From assembly GCF_029269745.1 (NCBI RefSeq), contig NZ_JARJHT010000001.1:1054001-1118000 (forward strand): a DNA stretch of 64,000 nt, given 5' to 3'. Position numbers and translations under genes: made by a program. Shown here one piece after another: positions 36,314 to 44,657 of this stretch. The stretch comes from Polluticoccus soli (GTDB lineage Bacteria > Bacteroidota > Bacteroidia > Chitinophagales > Chitinophagaceae). The stretch's first letter is position 1. Every line of letters begins with the position of its first letter. The notes under the pieces were generated by a model that saw nothing but the letters and a program-made list of their open reading frames with translations, was not told the origin of the DNA and made no database searches.

Positions 36314-36634
36314 CTATGCAGCTTCAGGAGTTTCAATAAATATTTGTATGTGACTGCTGGAGCCACCTGTCAGCCCCTTTACCATATCGTCCTTCATCGA
36401 GGTGAGGCTATATTGCGTGCCTGCAGGCGTTTTCTTCAACGGCTCGTACACTATTTCGATAATATTCTGCTTTTTGATCACGTCTTTAAGCAACAGGAAT
36501 TCGTATCCTTCTTCCAGCAGCTGGTCATAAAGATTTTGCGTAAGACGTTGGGTGTCCATCAGTTCCAATTCTAGAGATTTTGAATCATGTACGCCTATCT
36601 CTGCAAATATTACGCCATGGGCTGGCTTGGGCAT
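36314..36634 (-). CDS. Hypothetical 106-residue protein
   Basis: The chain begins MPKPAHGVIFAEIGVHDSKSLELELMDTQ and continues TQNLYDQLLEEGYEFLLLKDVIKKQNIIEIVYEPLKKTPAGTQYSL. It has no signal peptide and looks like a small alpha/beta cytosolic protein. I do not recognise the family. It starts 3 bases after the stop of the thioredoxin gene, so the two are an operon. Confidence 0.6.
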   Translation of the reverse strand: MPKPAHGVIFAEIGVHDSKSLELELMDTQRLTQNLYDQLLEEGYEFLLLKDVIKKQNIIEIVYEPLKKTPAGTQYSLTSMKDDMVKGLTGGSSSHIQIFIETPEAA

Positions 36635-36637
36635 TTG

Positions 36638-37147
36638 CTAACGGCGTACGGATACAGAATCGGCAATAACTGTGGAATCAAGAGTTGATCGCTTCACTGT
36701 CGGCGGCGTGGGTTCTTCTATCCTTGGCACAAGTGGTAACATTTCCTCGATATAGTAGGTCGGATAATCGCCGCCATAGCCTTTCCATGTTTTGAGCAGT
36801 TTGCCATCGGCATCCAGCAATACGGTATACGGATAGCTCTGGCTTTTCTGATACCTGCGCGCAAGTTCTTTGTTCTCTTTGCGAATGTCGCCGTCGAGGT
36901 CTTTGTTTTTAGGGAAGTCGGCCTCGATCATTACAAGGTGCTTTGTTGCAAAGGTGTTGAAACTATCGCTCTGAAAAACGCGCTTATGCATTTTCTTGCA
37001 GGGGCCACACCAGTCCGAACCGGTGAAATGGATCAGTATCAGTCTTTGCTCGGTCTTTGCTACCTGCTTAGCCTGCTGCAACCTGGTGGTATCGTCCAAC
37101 GACATCGTCACCACCGCCAGCAATATCAACAACACGTATCTCATCAC
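36638..37147 (-). CDS. Periplasmic thioredoxin-like protein
   Basis: The 169-residue protein has a signal peptide (MMRYVLLILLAVVTMSL) and one thioredoxin domain of the thioredoxin_7 type: ILIHFTGSDWCGPCKKMHKRVFQSDSF with the CGPC active site, and SYPYTVLLDADGKLLKTWKGY with the cis-Pro. Such proteins reduce periplasmic disulfides. The exact TATTTTTG box at 37164-37171, 17 bases upstream, supports this start. A short hypothetical gene follows in the same unit. Confidence 0.87.
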   Translation of the reverse strand: MMRYVLLILLAVVTMSLDDTTRLQQAKQVAKTEQRLILIHFTGSDWCGPCKKMHKRVFQSDSFNTFATKHLVMIEADFPKNKDLDGDIRKENKELARRYQKSQSYPYTVLLDADGKLLKTWKGYGGDYPTYYIEEMLPLVPRIEEPTPPTVKRSTLDSTVIADSVSVRR

Positions 37148-37163
37148 TCCCTATATTAAACCA

Positions 37164-37171
37164 CAAAAATA
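37164..37171 (-). promoter_or_regulatory. -7 box (TATTTTTG) of the thioredoxin gene
   Basis: Exact TAnnTTTG match 16 bases upstream of the ATG at 37147. Confidence 0.55.
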
Positions 37172-37221
37172 CCCGTTATAACACTTATATAATGTTAAGA
37201 AATGTATTGTCGGGGTCGTTA

Positions 37222-39198
37222 CTAGATGCGCTTTATGCGCTTCAGTTTCATCCTGCCAACGGGAGCCACTACTAGCGGGAATTTTTCAACCACCACGTTA
37301 CTGGTATCCAGACCAAAGGCCTTTTCCTCCGACAAGCTGAACTCCCTGATCATGAAATGTATCTTCATCATGATCTGCTCCCAGAATGGCAGGTCATTGT
37401 CCTGGCTCAGAAACTTCTCCATAACTACGAAAGAGAAATCACCGATCACGTTACTGCGCTCCAGGCTTTGGTACCTGCTGGTAATGTTCACTTCCTTTGA
37501 TTCCACAAGGTCTTCTACCACTCGCCTGAACAGCAGATCGATACGTGGCTGCACCCGGAACCCAAGCCTGAATTCCACACGTATCACATCATCCGGCTCG
37601 AGGTGTTCGACCGTATATTCACAGGTATACGGATCGTCGACCGTGTCTACGTGTACAAACCAATAGATGTCTGCACGTTTAGGCTTTTTATATAGCAGTG
37701 AGTAGATGATCTTATGTTCTATTTCTTTAGGATTGTCGGCACTGGTGAGGTATACCAGATGAGTAGCATACTTGGGTATCGTCTGATCATTGCTGAGCAG
37801 TTTCAACTTAGGCACGTAGTGCTGCAGTTTCACAAACTCCACATAGCGATTCTTGATCTTCCTTGCTTTGAACCAGTTATACATCACAAAGGCTAAAGCG
37901 CCACCCACAAGTACCGTCACATAACCACCGTGTGGTAGCTTGTCAAGATTGGCGATCAGGAAGCTGGCTTCGATAGTAAGGTATACTATGAGGTATAGGT
38001 AGATCAAAGCAGGGTGAACACGCCGCAACACAAGGAAGTTCGCAAACAGCATCGAAGTTGCGATCATACACATAGTGATAGCAAGACCGTAGGCGCCTTC
38101 CATGTTGGATACTTTTTCGAAGTGCAGCACCATGCCTACACAACCCACGAGCAGCATCAGGTTAACGGCCGGTATGTACAGCTGACCACGTGCTTCTGTA
38201 GGATAGTTGATCTTGAACTTCGGCCACAGGTTGAGGCGCATAGCTTCGCTTATCAGCGTGAACGAACCTGATATCAAAGCCTGGCTGGCAATGATGGTAG
38301 CAGCGGTAGCAATTGCGATACCAAAAGACAGGAACCAATCCGGCATTACGCTGAAGAACGGATTGAAGCCATGTTCTATCATCTCGAGGGTGATCGCTTT
38401 GCCTTTATACTCGTGCATTAACCATGCACCCTGGCCCAGGTAATTGAGTATCAGGCAAGCCTTCACAAATATCCACGAGTAACGTATGTTCCATTTGCCG
38501 CAGTGACCGAGGTCTGAATAAAGCGCCTCAGCACCCGTAGTACACAGGAACACCCCACCCAGGATATAAAATCCATGCGGATAGTTGATCAGCAATTTGA
38601 TACCATAATACGGATTGAATGCTTTAAATACAGCCAGGTCGTCAGATATGTGAACCAATCCCAAAATTGCCAACATGGAGAACCACAGTAGCATCACCGG
38701 TCCGAAAAATTTACCAATGAATGCCGAACCGAATTGCTGCAATAGGAACAGCGCCGTGAGTATAACGATGACTATATAAATGATCGTTGTCTGGCTGATA
38801 CCGGCCATGGCAGGCACCTGCTTTAAACCTTCTATTGCTGAGGTTACCGAGATAGCCGGCGTGATCATACCGTCGGCCAGCAGCGCAGCCCCACCTATTA
38901 TGGCAGGCACAACAAGCCACCTGCGCCTGCGCCGCACCAGCGCAAAAAGCGAGAATATACCACCCTCACCCTTGTTATCGGCCTGGAGGGTCAGTATCAC
39001 ATACTTTATTGTCGTTTGCAGTGTCAGCGTCCAGATAATGAGCGAGACAACGCCGGTAACGAGATCTTCCGTTATCGTCTTTTCTTTAATGATGGCATTG
39101 AGTACGTAAAGCGGGGAGGTACCAATATCGCCATAAATAATTCCGAGGGCAATAAGTAAACCGGCAAATGTTACCTTGTTGTGGTTAGCTGTTGACAT
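37222..39198 (-). CDS. kup: Kup potassium uptake permease
   Basis: A 658-residue KUP transporter: 12 membrane helices in the first 450 residues with the signature YGDIGTSPLYVL (residues 22-33), TTGAEALYSDLGHCG, and a cytosolic C-terminal domain of about 200 residues (YLTSADNPKEIEHKIIYSLLYKKPKRADIYWFVHVDTVDDPYTCEY). It imports K+ with H+. It lies 5 bases after a KdpE-like regulator gene, itself overlapping a KdpD-like kinase gene, so one transcript links sensing and uptake of potassium. This differs from the classical kdpFABC-kdpDE set. Confidence 0.96.
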   Translation of the reverse strand: MSTANHNKVTFAGLLIALGIIYGDIGTSPLYVLNAIIKEKTITEDLVTGVVSLIIWTLTLQTTIKYVILTLQADNKGEGGIFSLFALVRRRRRWLVVPAIIGGAALLADGMITPAISVTSAIEGLKQVPAMAGISQTTIIYIVIVILTALFLLQQFGSAFIGKFFGPVMLLWFSMLAILGLVHISDDLAVFKAFNPYYGIKLLINYPHGFYILGGVFLCTTGAEALYSDLGHCGKWNIRYSWIFVKACLILNYLGQGAWLMHEYKGKAITLEMIEHGFNPFFSVMPDWFLSFGIAIATAATIIASQALISGSFTLISEAMRLNLWPKFKINYPTEARGQLYIPAVNLMLLVGCVGMVLHFEKVSNMEGAYGLAITMCMIATSMLFANFLVLRRVHPALIYLYLIVYLTIEASFLIANLDKLPHGGYVTVLVGGALAFVMYNWFKARKIKNRYVEFVKLQHYVPKLKLLSNDQTIPKYATHLVYLTSADNPKEIEHKIIYSLLYKKPKRADIYWFVHVDTVDDPYTCEYTVEHLEPDDVIRVEFRLGFRVQPRIDLLFRRVVEDLVESKEVNITSRYQSLERSNVIGDFSFVVMEKFLSQDNDLPFWEQIMMKIHFMIREFSLSEEKAFGLDTSNVVVEKFPLVVAPVGRMKLKRIKRI

Positions 39199-39203
39199 AA
39201 AAA

Positions 39204-39890
39204 CTATTCTTTTCCTACAAACCGATACCCGACTCCCGACTCTGTTATAATAAACGACGGGCGGTTAGGGTCATCTTCTATTTTCTTTCGTAATTGTGCA
39301 ATAAATACGCGCAGGTACTGCGACTGACTGATATACCCGGCTCCCCATATTTCGCGGAGCAGGTATTGGTGCGTTAACACCTTCCCCTCATGTCGGGCAA
39401 ACAGGGTGAGCAGTGAATATTCTGTTGAGGTGAGTTTTACCTGCTCCCCGTTCTTCTTCACTATCCTGTCGGACAGGTCTATTTGCAAGGTGCCGAATTG
39501 CAGCACGGGTTCATTTTCCTGCATCACATTGCTGCGAAGCGCAGAGCGCATCCGGGCCAGCAACTCGCCGGTCCTGAAAGGCTTGGTCAGGTAATCGTTC
39601 GCGCCATTGTCCAGCGCCCTGATAATATCCCGTTCACTATTCTGTACCGATAAAATGATAACAGGGTTGGTGTACCACTCGCGCAATTGTTGTAATACGG
39701 CATGCCCATCCTCATCTGGCAAGCCAAGATCTAGCAATATCATATCGGGTGGATGGGACGCGGCCAGAGCCATGCCTTCTTTCGCCGTTACAGCTTGCTG
39801 TACCGCATACTGGTTGCTTTGCAGGGTGATCTCCAGAAGTTTCTGCATCTGCACCTCATCATCTATTACCAGTATGCTACCCTTATTCAT
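39204..39890 (-). CDS. KdpE-like OmpR-family response regulator
   Basis: A 228-residue response regulator: receiver domain (ILVIDDEVQMQKLLEITL, phosphoacceptor Asp in MILLDLGLPDEDG, conserved Lys in YLTKPF) and a C-terminal winged helix of the OmpR type (VKLTSTEYSLLTLFARHEGKVLTHQYLLREIWGAGYISQSQYLRVFIAQLRKKIEDDP). The DNA-binding half closely resembles KdpE. It overlaps the kinase gene by 8 bases and is followed at once by kup, so kup is its most likely target, directly or through autoregulation. Confidence 0.93.
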   Translation of the reverse strand: MNKGSILVIDDEVQMQKLLEITLQSNQYAVQQAVTAKEGMALAASHPPDMILLDLGLPDEDGHAVLQQLREWYTNPVIILSVQNSERDIIRALDNGANDYLTKPFRTGELLARMRSALRSNVMQENEPVLQFGTLQIDLSDRIVKKNGEQVKLTSTEYSLLTLFARHEGKVLTHQYLLREIWGAGYISQSQYLRVFIAQLRKKIEDDPNRPSFIITESGVGYRFVGKE

Positions 39891-40965
39891 GTCTCAATGC
39901 TTTAAGCTGTGAGGTAGCTGCCGGGATGCGCACTGTAAACCTCGCACCACCGGTGGGAACATTATCAAGGTCTATACTACCTTTCATCGCCTCTGTAAAA
40001 CCTTTTACTATCGACAACCCCAATCCTGTACCCCCGGCCTTTGAATGTTTAAGGCGGTAGAACTTATCAAACACCATATCCTTCTCTTCTGTCGGGAATC
40101 CCTTTCCATTATCTTCTATAGTGAGCTGCAGCATGTGACCGAAGTCATTGGCTACAATATCTATCCGGCTACCGGGCGGTGTGTATTGCACCGCGTTATT
40201 CAACAGGTTGTAAACCACCTGCTCCAGCATGCCTTTGTCTAGTTTAAACAGCGGCAGACCTGGATTGATGTTGATCACGATCTTCTGCGATATCTTATTC
40301 TCTTCTACACGCTGCACCACATCGTACACGGTTTCGCTAATGTCCGTCCAGTCGTATTTCGGTTGCAAAAAGCCTGACTCCAGCCTCGATATATTTAACA
40401 GATTATCTACTTGCTGGTTCAATCGGAAAGATGCTTTAGCTATTTCAGCTACCAGGTCGTGCCGGTTGAGCTCGGTGAGACGAGCATTACTGGTCAGCAG
40501 GTTATCGGTAGCGCCAATGATTGTGGCAATAGGCGTACGTAATTCGTGCGACAACGAATTAAGGAAAGTATTGTAAAGCCTTACAATGTTCTCGCGCTCT
40601 ATTTTCTTTCTCGCATCTTTCTGTACTTTCCTGATCTTGTATGTGAGTACGGCATTTACCATGGCAATGATGAAGTACATCATTAATAAAATGCCGTCGC
40701 CGGGCGTATCTACATGCAGCGTGAACTTGGGAGGAATAAAAAAGAAATCCCAGATCAGGGCGCTCAATATGGCTGCAATAAGAACAGGTAATATATCGAA
40801 CGATACCGCCACTACCGAGACACACAATAACAGGATAAAAGCAACCACTTTATATCCCAGGTAGGCCTGCAGGCCATAACATATGGCCGATGCGGTCAAT
40901 ACCAGGACAATGCTGTATATGTACTGCTTGGTTAAACTGATCTTATGAGAGAATAGCTCCGACAT
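39883..40965 (-). CDS. Short KdpD-like histidine kinase without the N-terminal KdpD/USP domains
   Basis: About 360 residues from the ATG at 40965. An N-terminal four-helix membrane block of the DUF4118 type found in KdpD (YIYSIVLVLTASAICYGLQAYLGYKVVAFILLLCVSVVAVSFDILPVLIAAILSALIWDFFFIPP) is followed by the H-box SLSHELRTPIA (His about 140), and N, G1 and G2 boxes (NLLNNAVQYTPPG, DNGKGFP, GGTGLGLSI). The cytosolic KdpD and USP domains of full KdpD are absent. The exact -7 box at 40981-40988 overlaps the earlier possible start, ruling it out. Confidence 0.9.
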   Translation of the reverse strand: MSELFSHKISLTKQYIYSIVLVLTASAICYGLQAYLGYKVVAFILLLCVSVVAVSFDILPVLIAAILSALIWDFFFIPPKFTLHVDTPGDGILLMMYFIIAMVNAVLTYKIRKVQKDARKKIERENIVRLYNTFLNSLSHELRTPIATIIGATDNLLTSNARLTELNRHDLVAEIAKASFRLNQQVDNLLNISRLESGFLQPKYDWTDISETVYDVVQRVEENKISQKIVININPGLPLFKLDKGMLEQVVYNLLNNAVQYTPPGSRIDIVANDFGHMLQLTIEDNGKGFPTEEKDMVFDKFYRLKHSKAGGTGLGLSIVKGFTEAMKGSIDLDNVPTGGARFTVRIPAATSQLKALRHE

Positions 40966-40980
40966 TGTCTTTGCGCGAAG

Positions 40981-40988
40981 CAAAGGTA
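40981..40988 (-). promoter_or_regulatory. -7 box (TACCTTTG) of the kinase-regulator-kup operon
   Basis: Exact TAnnTTTG match 16 bases upstream of the kinase ATG at 40965. Confidence 0.6.
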
Positions 40989-41051
40989 GTCAGGTAGCCA
41001 TAAGTAAGAAGTAAAAACCTTGCGCAGGCGTATAAAGATTTTATAAAGAAG

Positions 41052-42428
41052 CTATTCCCCAACAGTTCCCACTATGGCATAGTGCGACATAGTGTCCCTC
41101 AGCTTAAAATAGCGGCCCGGCAGTTCGGGGTAAGGTGCCGGTTCAAAGCTGGTCAGAAAATCCATCCGGTTAAAGGCAGGGGTGATGTAGGCTTCCGCAT
41201 CACCTGCTATTACTATTGAAGCCGTAGTATCGTACTTGATGGTCGACAGCATCCAGAACTCATAGGGTGTTCCCCAGTTCATCATCAGCGTATCCATCGG
41301 CACGCGCGAATCATCGTACACCCATTTGCCCTCACGGTGCCGGTCTAAAAACCGCTCCGCCCAGTGCAGGCGCGCTGTGTACTTTTCGTGGGTGGTATAT
41401 ATGCGTACTATACCAGTTAGCGCTATTATGGCCAACAGCCCATAGACCAACTTCGGACGCATGGGCGGCAGCACATCGTACACCAGAGCAGCAGCGATAA
41501 AAAATCCCATAGGCAGATACAGGTTCTCCATGTAAAACGGACGAACGTTTTGCCTGAAGGCGGTATGCACCAAAACTATATAACCCACCATGGCTGCCAC
41601 AAACAGCAATAGCTTAGCATATTGTTTTGCCAGGAGATAGTGCACACCAATACCCACTGACAGCAGGGGTATCCAATAGTATTTCGTCAGCCAGCTTTTA
41701 AAGAACAGCCGGGTTGTTTCAAAACCAAACACTTCGGTAAACTGTCCCAGGGAGCCACCGGCATGGTCCAGTGCCGAACTGTCGTAATTAGTAGGGAACA
41801 GGAACACTTTCGCCAGGAAAGCTGCCAACACTCCGCCTGCGATCACTGCAATATCGGCTTTGCTGATGCCCTCGTCCGACAACCATAAGAACACCACCAG
41901 GTAGATGGTTGGGATAAACATCAGCGGATGGAAAAAGGCGATGGTAACAAGACAGGCCAACAACAACGCATAATGTAAAGCATTACGACCGCGAAACCGT
42001 TCGCTACTCATCCACGCCAGCACCACCGCCATAAATGGTAATCCCTGTGGCAGTTCAGATTGTATCCAGTAAAAACTATCGGCCACAAAAAGTATGGCAC
42101 TGCACAACAACACCAGTGCCATTTTGTAGTTCTTAAGAACAGACCCACATAGCAGATAACAAACAAAATGATACAGTACCGCCCATACAGAATAGGCCAT
42201 CATCAGCGCTTTCAAGCCGATGCCCAACTTGCCGCCAGCCCACGGTACCACCTGCGTAATGGCCGATCCGAACCTGTGCCCCTGTATAGCCATGTCGCCT
42301 GTCCACAATACCTTGAAGAAAATAAAAGCGACATCTATAAAGGCTGTTCGCTCCAGGTAAAACACCGCAGCCAATACCAGCAAAGGCAGGTACATCAGCA
42401 TTCCTAAGCGATACAAGTTGCGAAACAT
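41052..42428 (-). CDS. Polytopic membrane protein, paralogue 1 (GT-C-like)
   Basis: The 458-residue protein has about ten membrane helices in the first 360 residues and a soluble C-terminal tail of about 100. The layout (FYLERTAFIDVAFIFFKVL near the first luminal loop, alternating helices, then a periplasmic C-terminal part) resembles GT-C glycosyltransferases of the oligosaccharyl type, but no catalytic motif is certain. The tail contains VPMDTLMMNWGTPYEFWMLSTIKYDTTASIVIAGD, which closely matches the second paralogue at 46734-48110 of identical length. Function unknown. Confidence 0.72.
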   Translation of the reverse strand: MFRNLYRLGMLMYLPLLVLAAVFYLERTAFIDVAFIFFKVLWTGDMAIQGHRFGSAITQVVPWAGGKLGIGLKALMMAYSVWAVLYHFVCYLLCGSVLKNYKMALVLLCSAILFVADSFYWIQSELPQGLPFMAVVLAWMSSERFRGRNALHYALLLACLVTIAFFHPLMFIPTIYLVVFLWLSDEGISKADIAVIAGGVLAAFLAKVFLFPTNYDSSALDHAGGSLGQFTEVFGFETTRLFFKSWLTKYYWIPLLSVGIGVHYLLAKQYAKLLLFVAAMVGYIVLVHTAFRQNVRPFYMENLYLPMGFFIAAALVYDVLPPMRPKLVYGLLAIIALTGIVRIYTTHEKYTARLHWAERFLDRHREGKWVYDDSRVPMDTLMMNWGTPYEFWMLSTIKYDTTASIVIAGDAEAYITPAFNRMDFLTSFEPAPYPELPGRYFKLRDTMSHYAIVGTVGE

Positions 42429-42462
42429 GCGAGCAAAATAGAGCTTTACAACTAAACATTCA

Positions 42463-42670
42463 TCAACTCCCCTCCTTAGTTAAGGAGGGGACACCGGCAG
42501 AGGGCGCAAGCCCGTTGTCCGTTGGGGTGGTTGACATGCTGAGAGTCGATAAAAAAGCTGAAACATCTTGATAAGCTGTGTAACATAATTCACCGTCCCA
42601 CCACCCCAGTTTGCAAAGAGCGTACCGTCTCTTTGCAAACATCCCCTCCTTAACTAAGGAGGGGAGTTGA
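42463..42670. mobile_element. MITE-like inverted-repeat element, about 207 bp
   Basis: The ends are perfect 28-base inverted repeats (42464-42491 and 42642-42669), extended by one more matching base. Each end is itself nearly palindromic around CCCCTCCTTA / TAAGGAGGGG. Inside are GGGGTGG / CCACCCC strands and a perfect 11-bp hairpin TTTGCAAAGAG / CTCTTTGCAAA (42610-42620 with 42629-42639). It encodes no protein. It resembles a non-autonomous repeat mobilised by a transposase acting elsewhere. No clear target duplication is seen. Confidence 0.72.
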
Positions 42671-42693
42671 ATATGTGTTACTTGCCCGCAATC

Positions 42694-43269
42694 CTACATT
42701 GCCGCCAGCCGCTCAATAAAATGTACCACAGACGTATCCGACCAATCAGCCCCATTCACATGCTTCATGGCGATATTACCATCCTTGCCGTAAATAAACG
42801 TGGCGGGGTATTGGTTGAATTTCATAGACGCAGGAATGTCTTCGTCCGTAATGGTATAGAAAGGCAATGTGTAACTATTCTTTTTAGCAAAAGCATTGAT
42901 CTTCTCGGGCGTATCTTGTCGCGAGGCAATCACGAACACCACTGAACTATCATTTTTAAATCGGTTGTATAGTTTCTGCACGGTAGGCATCTCTGCCACA
43001 CAGGGTATACACCATGTACCCCAGAAGTTCACAAACACCACTTTCCCCTTCAGTTGTGACACGTGCTTTTCCTCGCCCTGCAGTGTAGTGTATTTGAAAT
43101 CAAATTCCTCCTTCAGTCTGGTGGGAACTACCGGCGCTTTTAGTCGTTTTTTGACCAGCGCCTCGCCAAGCTTGATGAAACCGTACGTGCCGGCCACTGC
43201 CAATACAGCCGATGTGAGTATTCCCACCCAGAAGCCTTTCCAGAATTTAGTTTTAGGTTTTGTTACCAT
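42694..43269 (-). CDS. TlpA-family membrane-anchored thioredoxin
   Basis: A 191-residue protein with one N-terminal membrane anchor (WKGFWVGILTSAVLAVAGTYGFI) and a TlpA/ResA-type domain: KGKVVFVNFWGTWCIPCVAEMPTVQKLY with active site CIPC, and the cis-Pro motif YPATFIYGKDGNI. It should act as a periplasmic reductase, for example in cytochrome c or secreted protein maturation. It is the last gene of a unit that follows two genes for a repeat-containing secreted protein family, which might be its clients. Confidence 0.9.
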   Translation of the reverse strand: MVTKPKTKFWKGFWVGILTSAVLAVAGTYGFIKLGEALVKKRLKAPVVPTRLKEEFDFKYTTLQGEEKHVSQLKGKVVFVNFWGTWCIPCVAEMPTVQKLYNRFKNDSSVVFVIASRQDTPEKINAFAKKNSYTLPFYTITDEDIPASMKFNQYPATFIYGKDGNIAMKHVNGADWSDTSVVHFIERLAAM

Positions 43270-43281
43270 TAATGTTGACGA

Positions 43282-44187
43282 TCATTTTATATACCTATAC
43301 CTTCCGAGTAGCTTATTCATTTCAATCCATCCATTGGAGACCACTCTTCCATAAACGCGATCGGTATATTCTATTCGCTCAGTAGTATCTCCCTCCACTA
43401 TTTCAAGCACAACCTTGCCTGCTTGTTTAGAAAGGTATAACTGCGATCGCTCAAGCCTGGCAACGTAGTCCTGCAGCTCAGGCCTTATTGGGAAAAGAAC
43501 GGATGGACTCAACACTTGAATTTTTTCCTGGCCATTGTGCACGACCCGTCTGGTTCCTGTTAGCCTGGGGTCACCAGCTTCATAGGCAAGGAAATTTCCG
43601 CAGTCCAGCGGCTCAAAGACAAAAACAAATGGCTTTAGGTGTTGGTCAAGAGCCGTGTCGCCCGCAACTGCACGTTGCACAAACGTCTCAGGCATCCATA
43701 CCTTGCTGGCACTGCGCTGAAACAGTTCGGCGATCGCCTCGAACCCATACGAAAATTTGTCTCCGTTCATACTATCAATAAAATCAATGCGCTCCGTGCG
43801 ATTGGGTTCAACTATTTCCAGCAGTAGTTTATTATCGTTTCGCGACAGGTAGATATCTGCCTTAGCAAATCTTTCAATATCGGCGTGCGGCACCCACGTT
43901 GTATCGAGGCCATACTCGCTAATCGGCACCGACCATTTTTCTCTGCCTTCGTGTATGACTCGTTTCAACGGCTTTTTCGCCGCGTCTTCGCCCTTTGCAC
44001 CATAAACCCACAGGCCGCTGTCGGGCGGATCCAAAATAAATTCAATAGGCTTCAGATATTCTACCAACATAGAATCGCCTGCAAGCGCATGCCGTACAAA
44101 TGCCTCCGGCAGCCATACTTTTTCCTGTGCTTTTGATACAAGCACCACGAAAAACATTACCGATAGTAACAACAGCCTTCTCATCAA
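43282..44187 (-). CDS. Secreted protein with two copies of an unrecognised repeat
   Basis: The 301-residue protein has a signal peptide (MMRRLLLLSVMFFVVLVSKAQ) and two copies of a domain of about 140 residues. Each begins VW(L/M)PE(A/T)FV(R/Q)xAxAGD, continues with (L/H)LKP(I/F)xFxxxPxDxG, a VxHxG(R/Q)EK segment, xYLS(R/K) and LEIVExxxTERI(D/E)(F/Y). I do not recognise this family. The gene overlaps the upstream gene by 4 bases; that product is one copy of the same domain. A TlpA thioredoxin gene follows. Confidence 0.7.
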   Translation of the reverse strand: MMRRLLLLSVMFFVVLVSKAQEKVWLPEAFVRHALAGDSMLVEYLKPIEFILDPPDSGLWVYGAKGEDAAKKPLKRVIHEGREKWSVPISEYGLDTTWVPHADIERFAKADIYLSRNDNKLLLEIVEPNRTERIDFIDSMNGDKFSYGFEAIAELFQRSASKVWMPETFVQRAVAGDTALDQHLKPFVFVFEPLDCGNFLAYEAGDPRLTGTRRVVHNGQEKIQVLSPSVLFPIRPELQDYVARLERSQLYLSKQAGKVVLEIVEGDTTERIEYTDRVYGRVVSNGWIEMNKLLGRYRYIK

Positions 44188-44657
44188 TTATCGTTTTGAC
44201 GCAGCTGTTTTATAGCCTTTTTCCCATCGATAAATATTTGACCATTTGCCCTGTCAACAAAGTCAATAGTTTCGGTCTTATCATCTTTTATGATCTCAAG
44301 CCGCAGCTTCTGGCCATGTCTTGACAGGTAGATCATCGAGCCATAAAACCCGTCAATGTATTCTCTTGGATTGACGTTGCGATAAAAATGATTGGCCAGG
44401 TACAGCACTTGCCACTTTTCTCTCCCCTCATGCGATACAAGTCTAAGGTCAACCCGGCTGGCCTGTGGCGCACCATAGGTCCACACCAGCCCGCTGTCAG
44501 GTGGATCGAAAATAAACTCAAAAGGTCGCAGGTATTGTTCTGCTGCATCGCCAGCAAGGGCATGCTGCACAAACAGCTCCGGCAGCCATACTTTTCCCTG
44601 CGACCATCCAGTGGTGGCATACAATAGCGCTAGTAGTATGAAACAGTACTTTTTCAT
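44184..44657 (-). CDS. Secreted protein with one copy of the same repeat
   Basis: The 157-residue protein has a signal peptide (MKKYCFILLALLYATTGWSQ) and one domain matching the repeats of the next gene: KVWLPELFVQHALAGDAAEQYLRPFEFIFDPPDSGLVWTYG, HEGREKWQV, MIYLSRHGQKLRLEIIKDDKTETIDF. It starts within the stop codon of the alkA-like gene (TGATG) and overlaps the next gene by 4 bases (44184-44187), so the genes are translationally coupled. Family not recognised. Confidence 0.7.
   Translation of the reverse strand: MKKYCFILLALLYATTGWSQGKVWLPELFVQHALAGDAAEQYLRPFEFIFDPPDSGLVWTYGAPQASRVDLRLVSHEGREKWQVLYLANHFYRNVNPREYIDGFYGSMIYLSRHGQKLRLEIIKDDKTETIDFVDRANGQIFIDGKKAIKQLRQNDN

Noticed and set aside
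42463-42670. CRISPR array or direct-repeat array
   Set aside because: There are only two repeats and they are inverted, with hairpin ends. No spacer-repeat pattern or cas gene occurs anywhere in the window.
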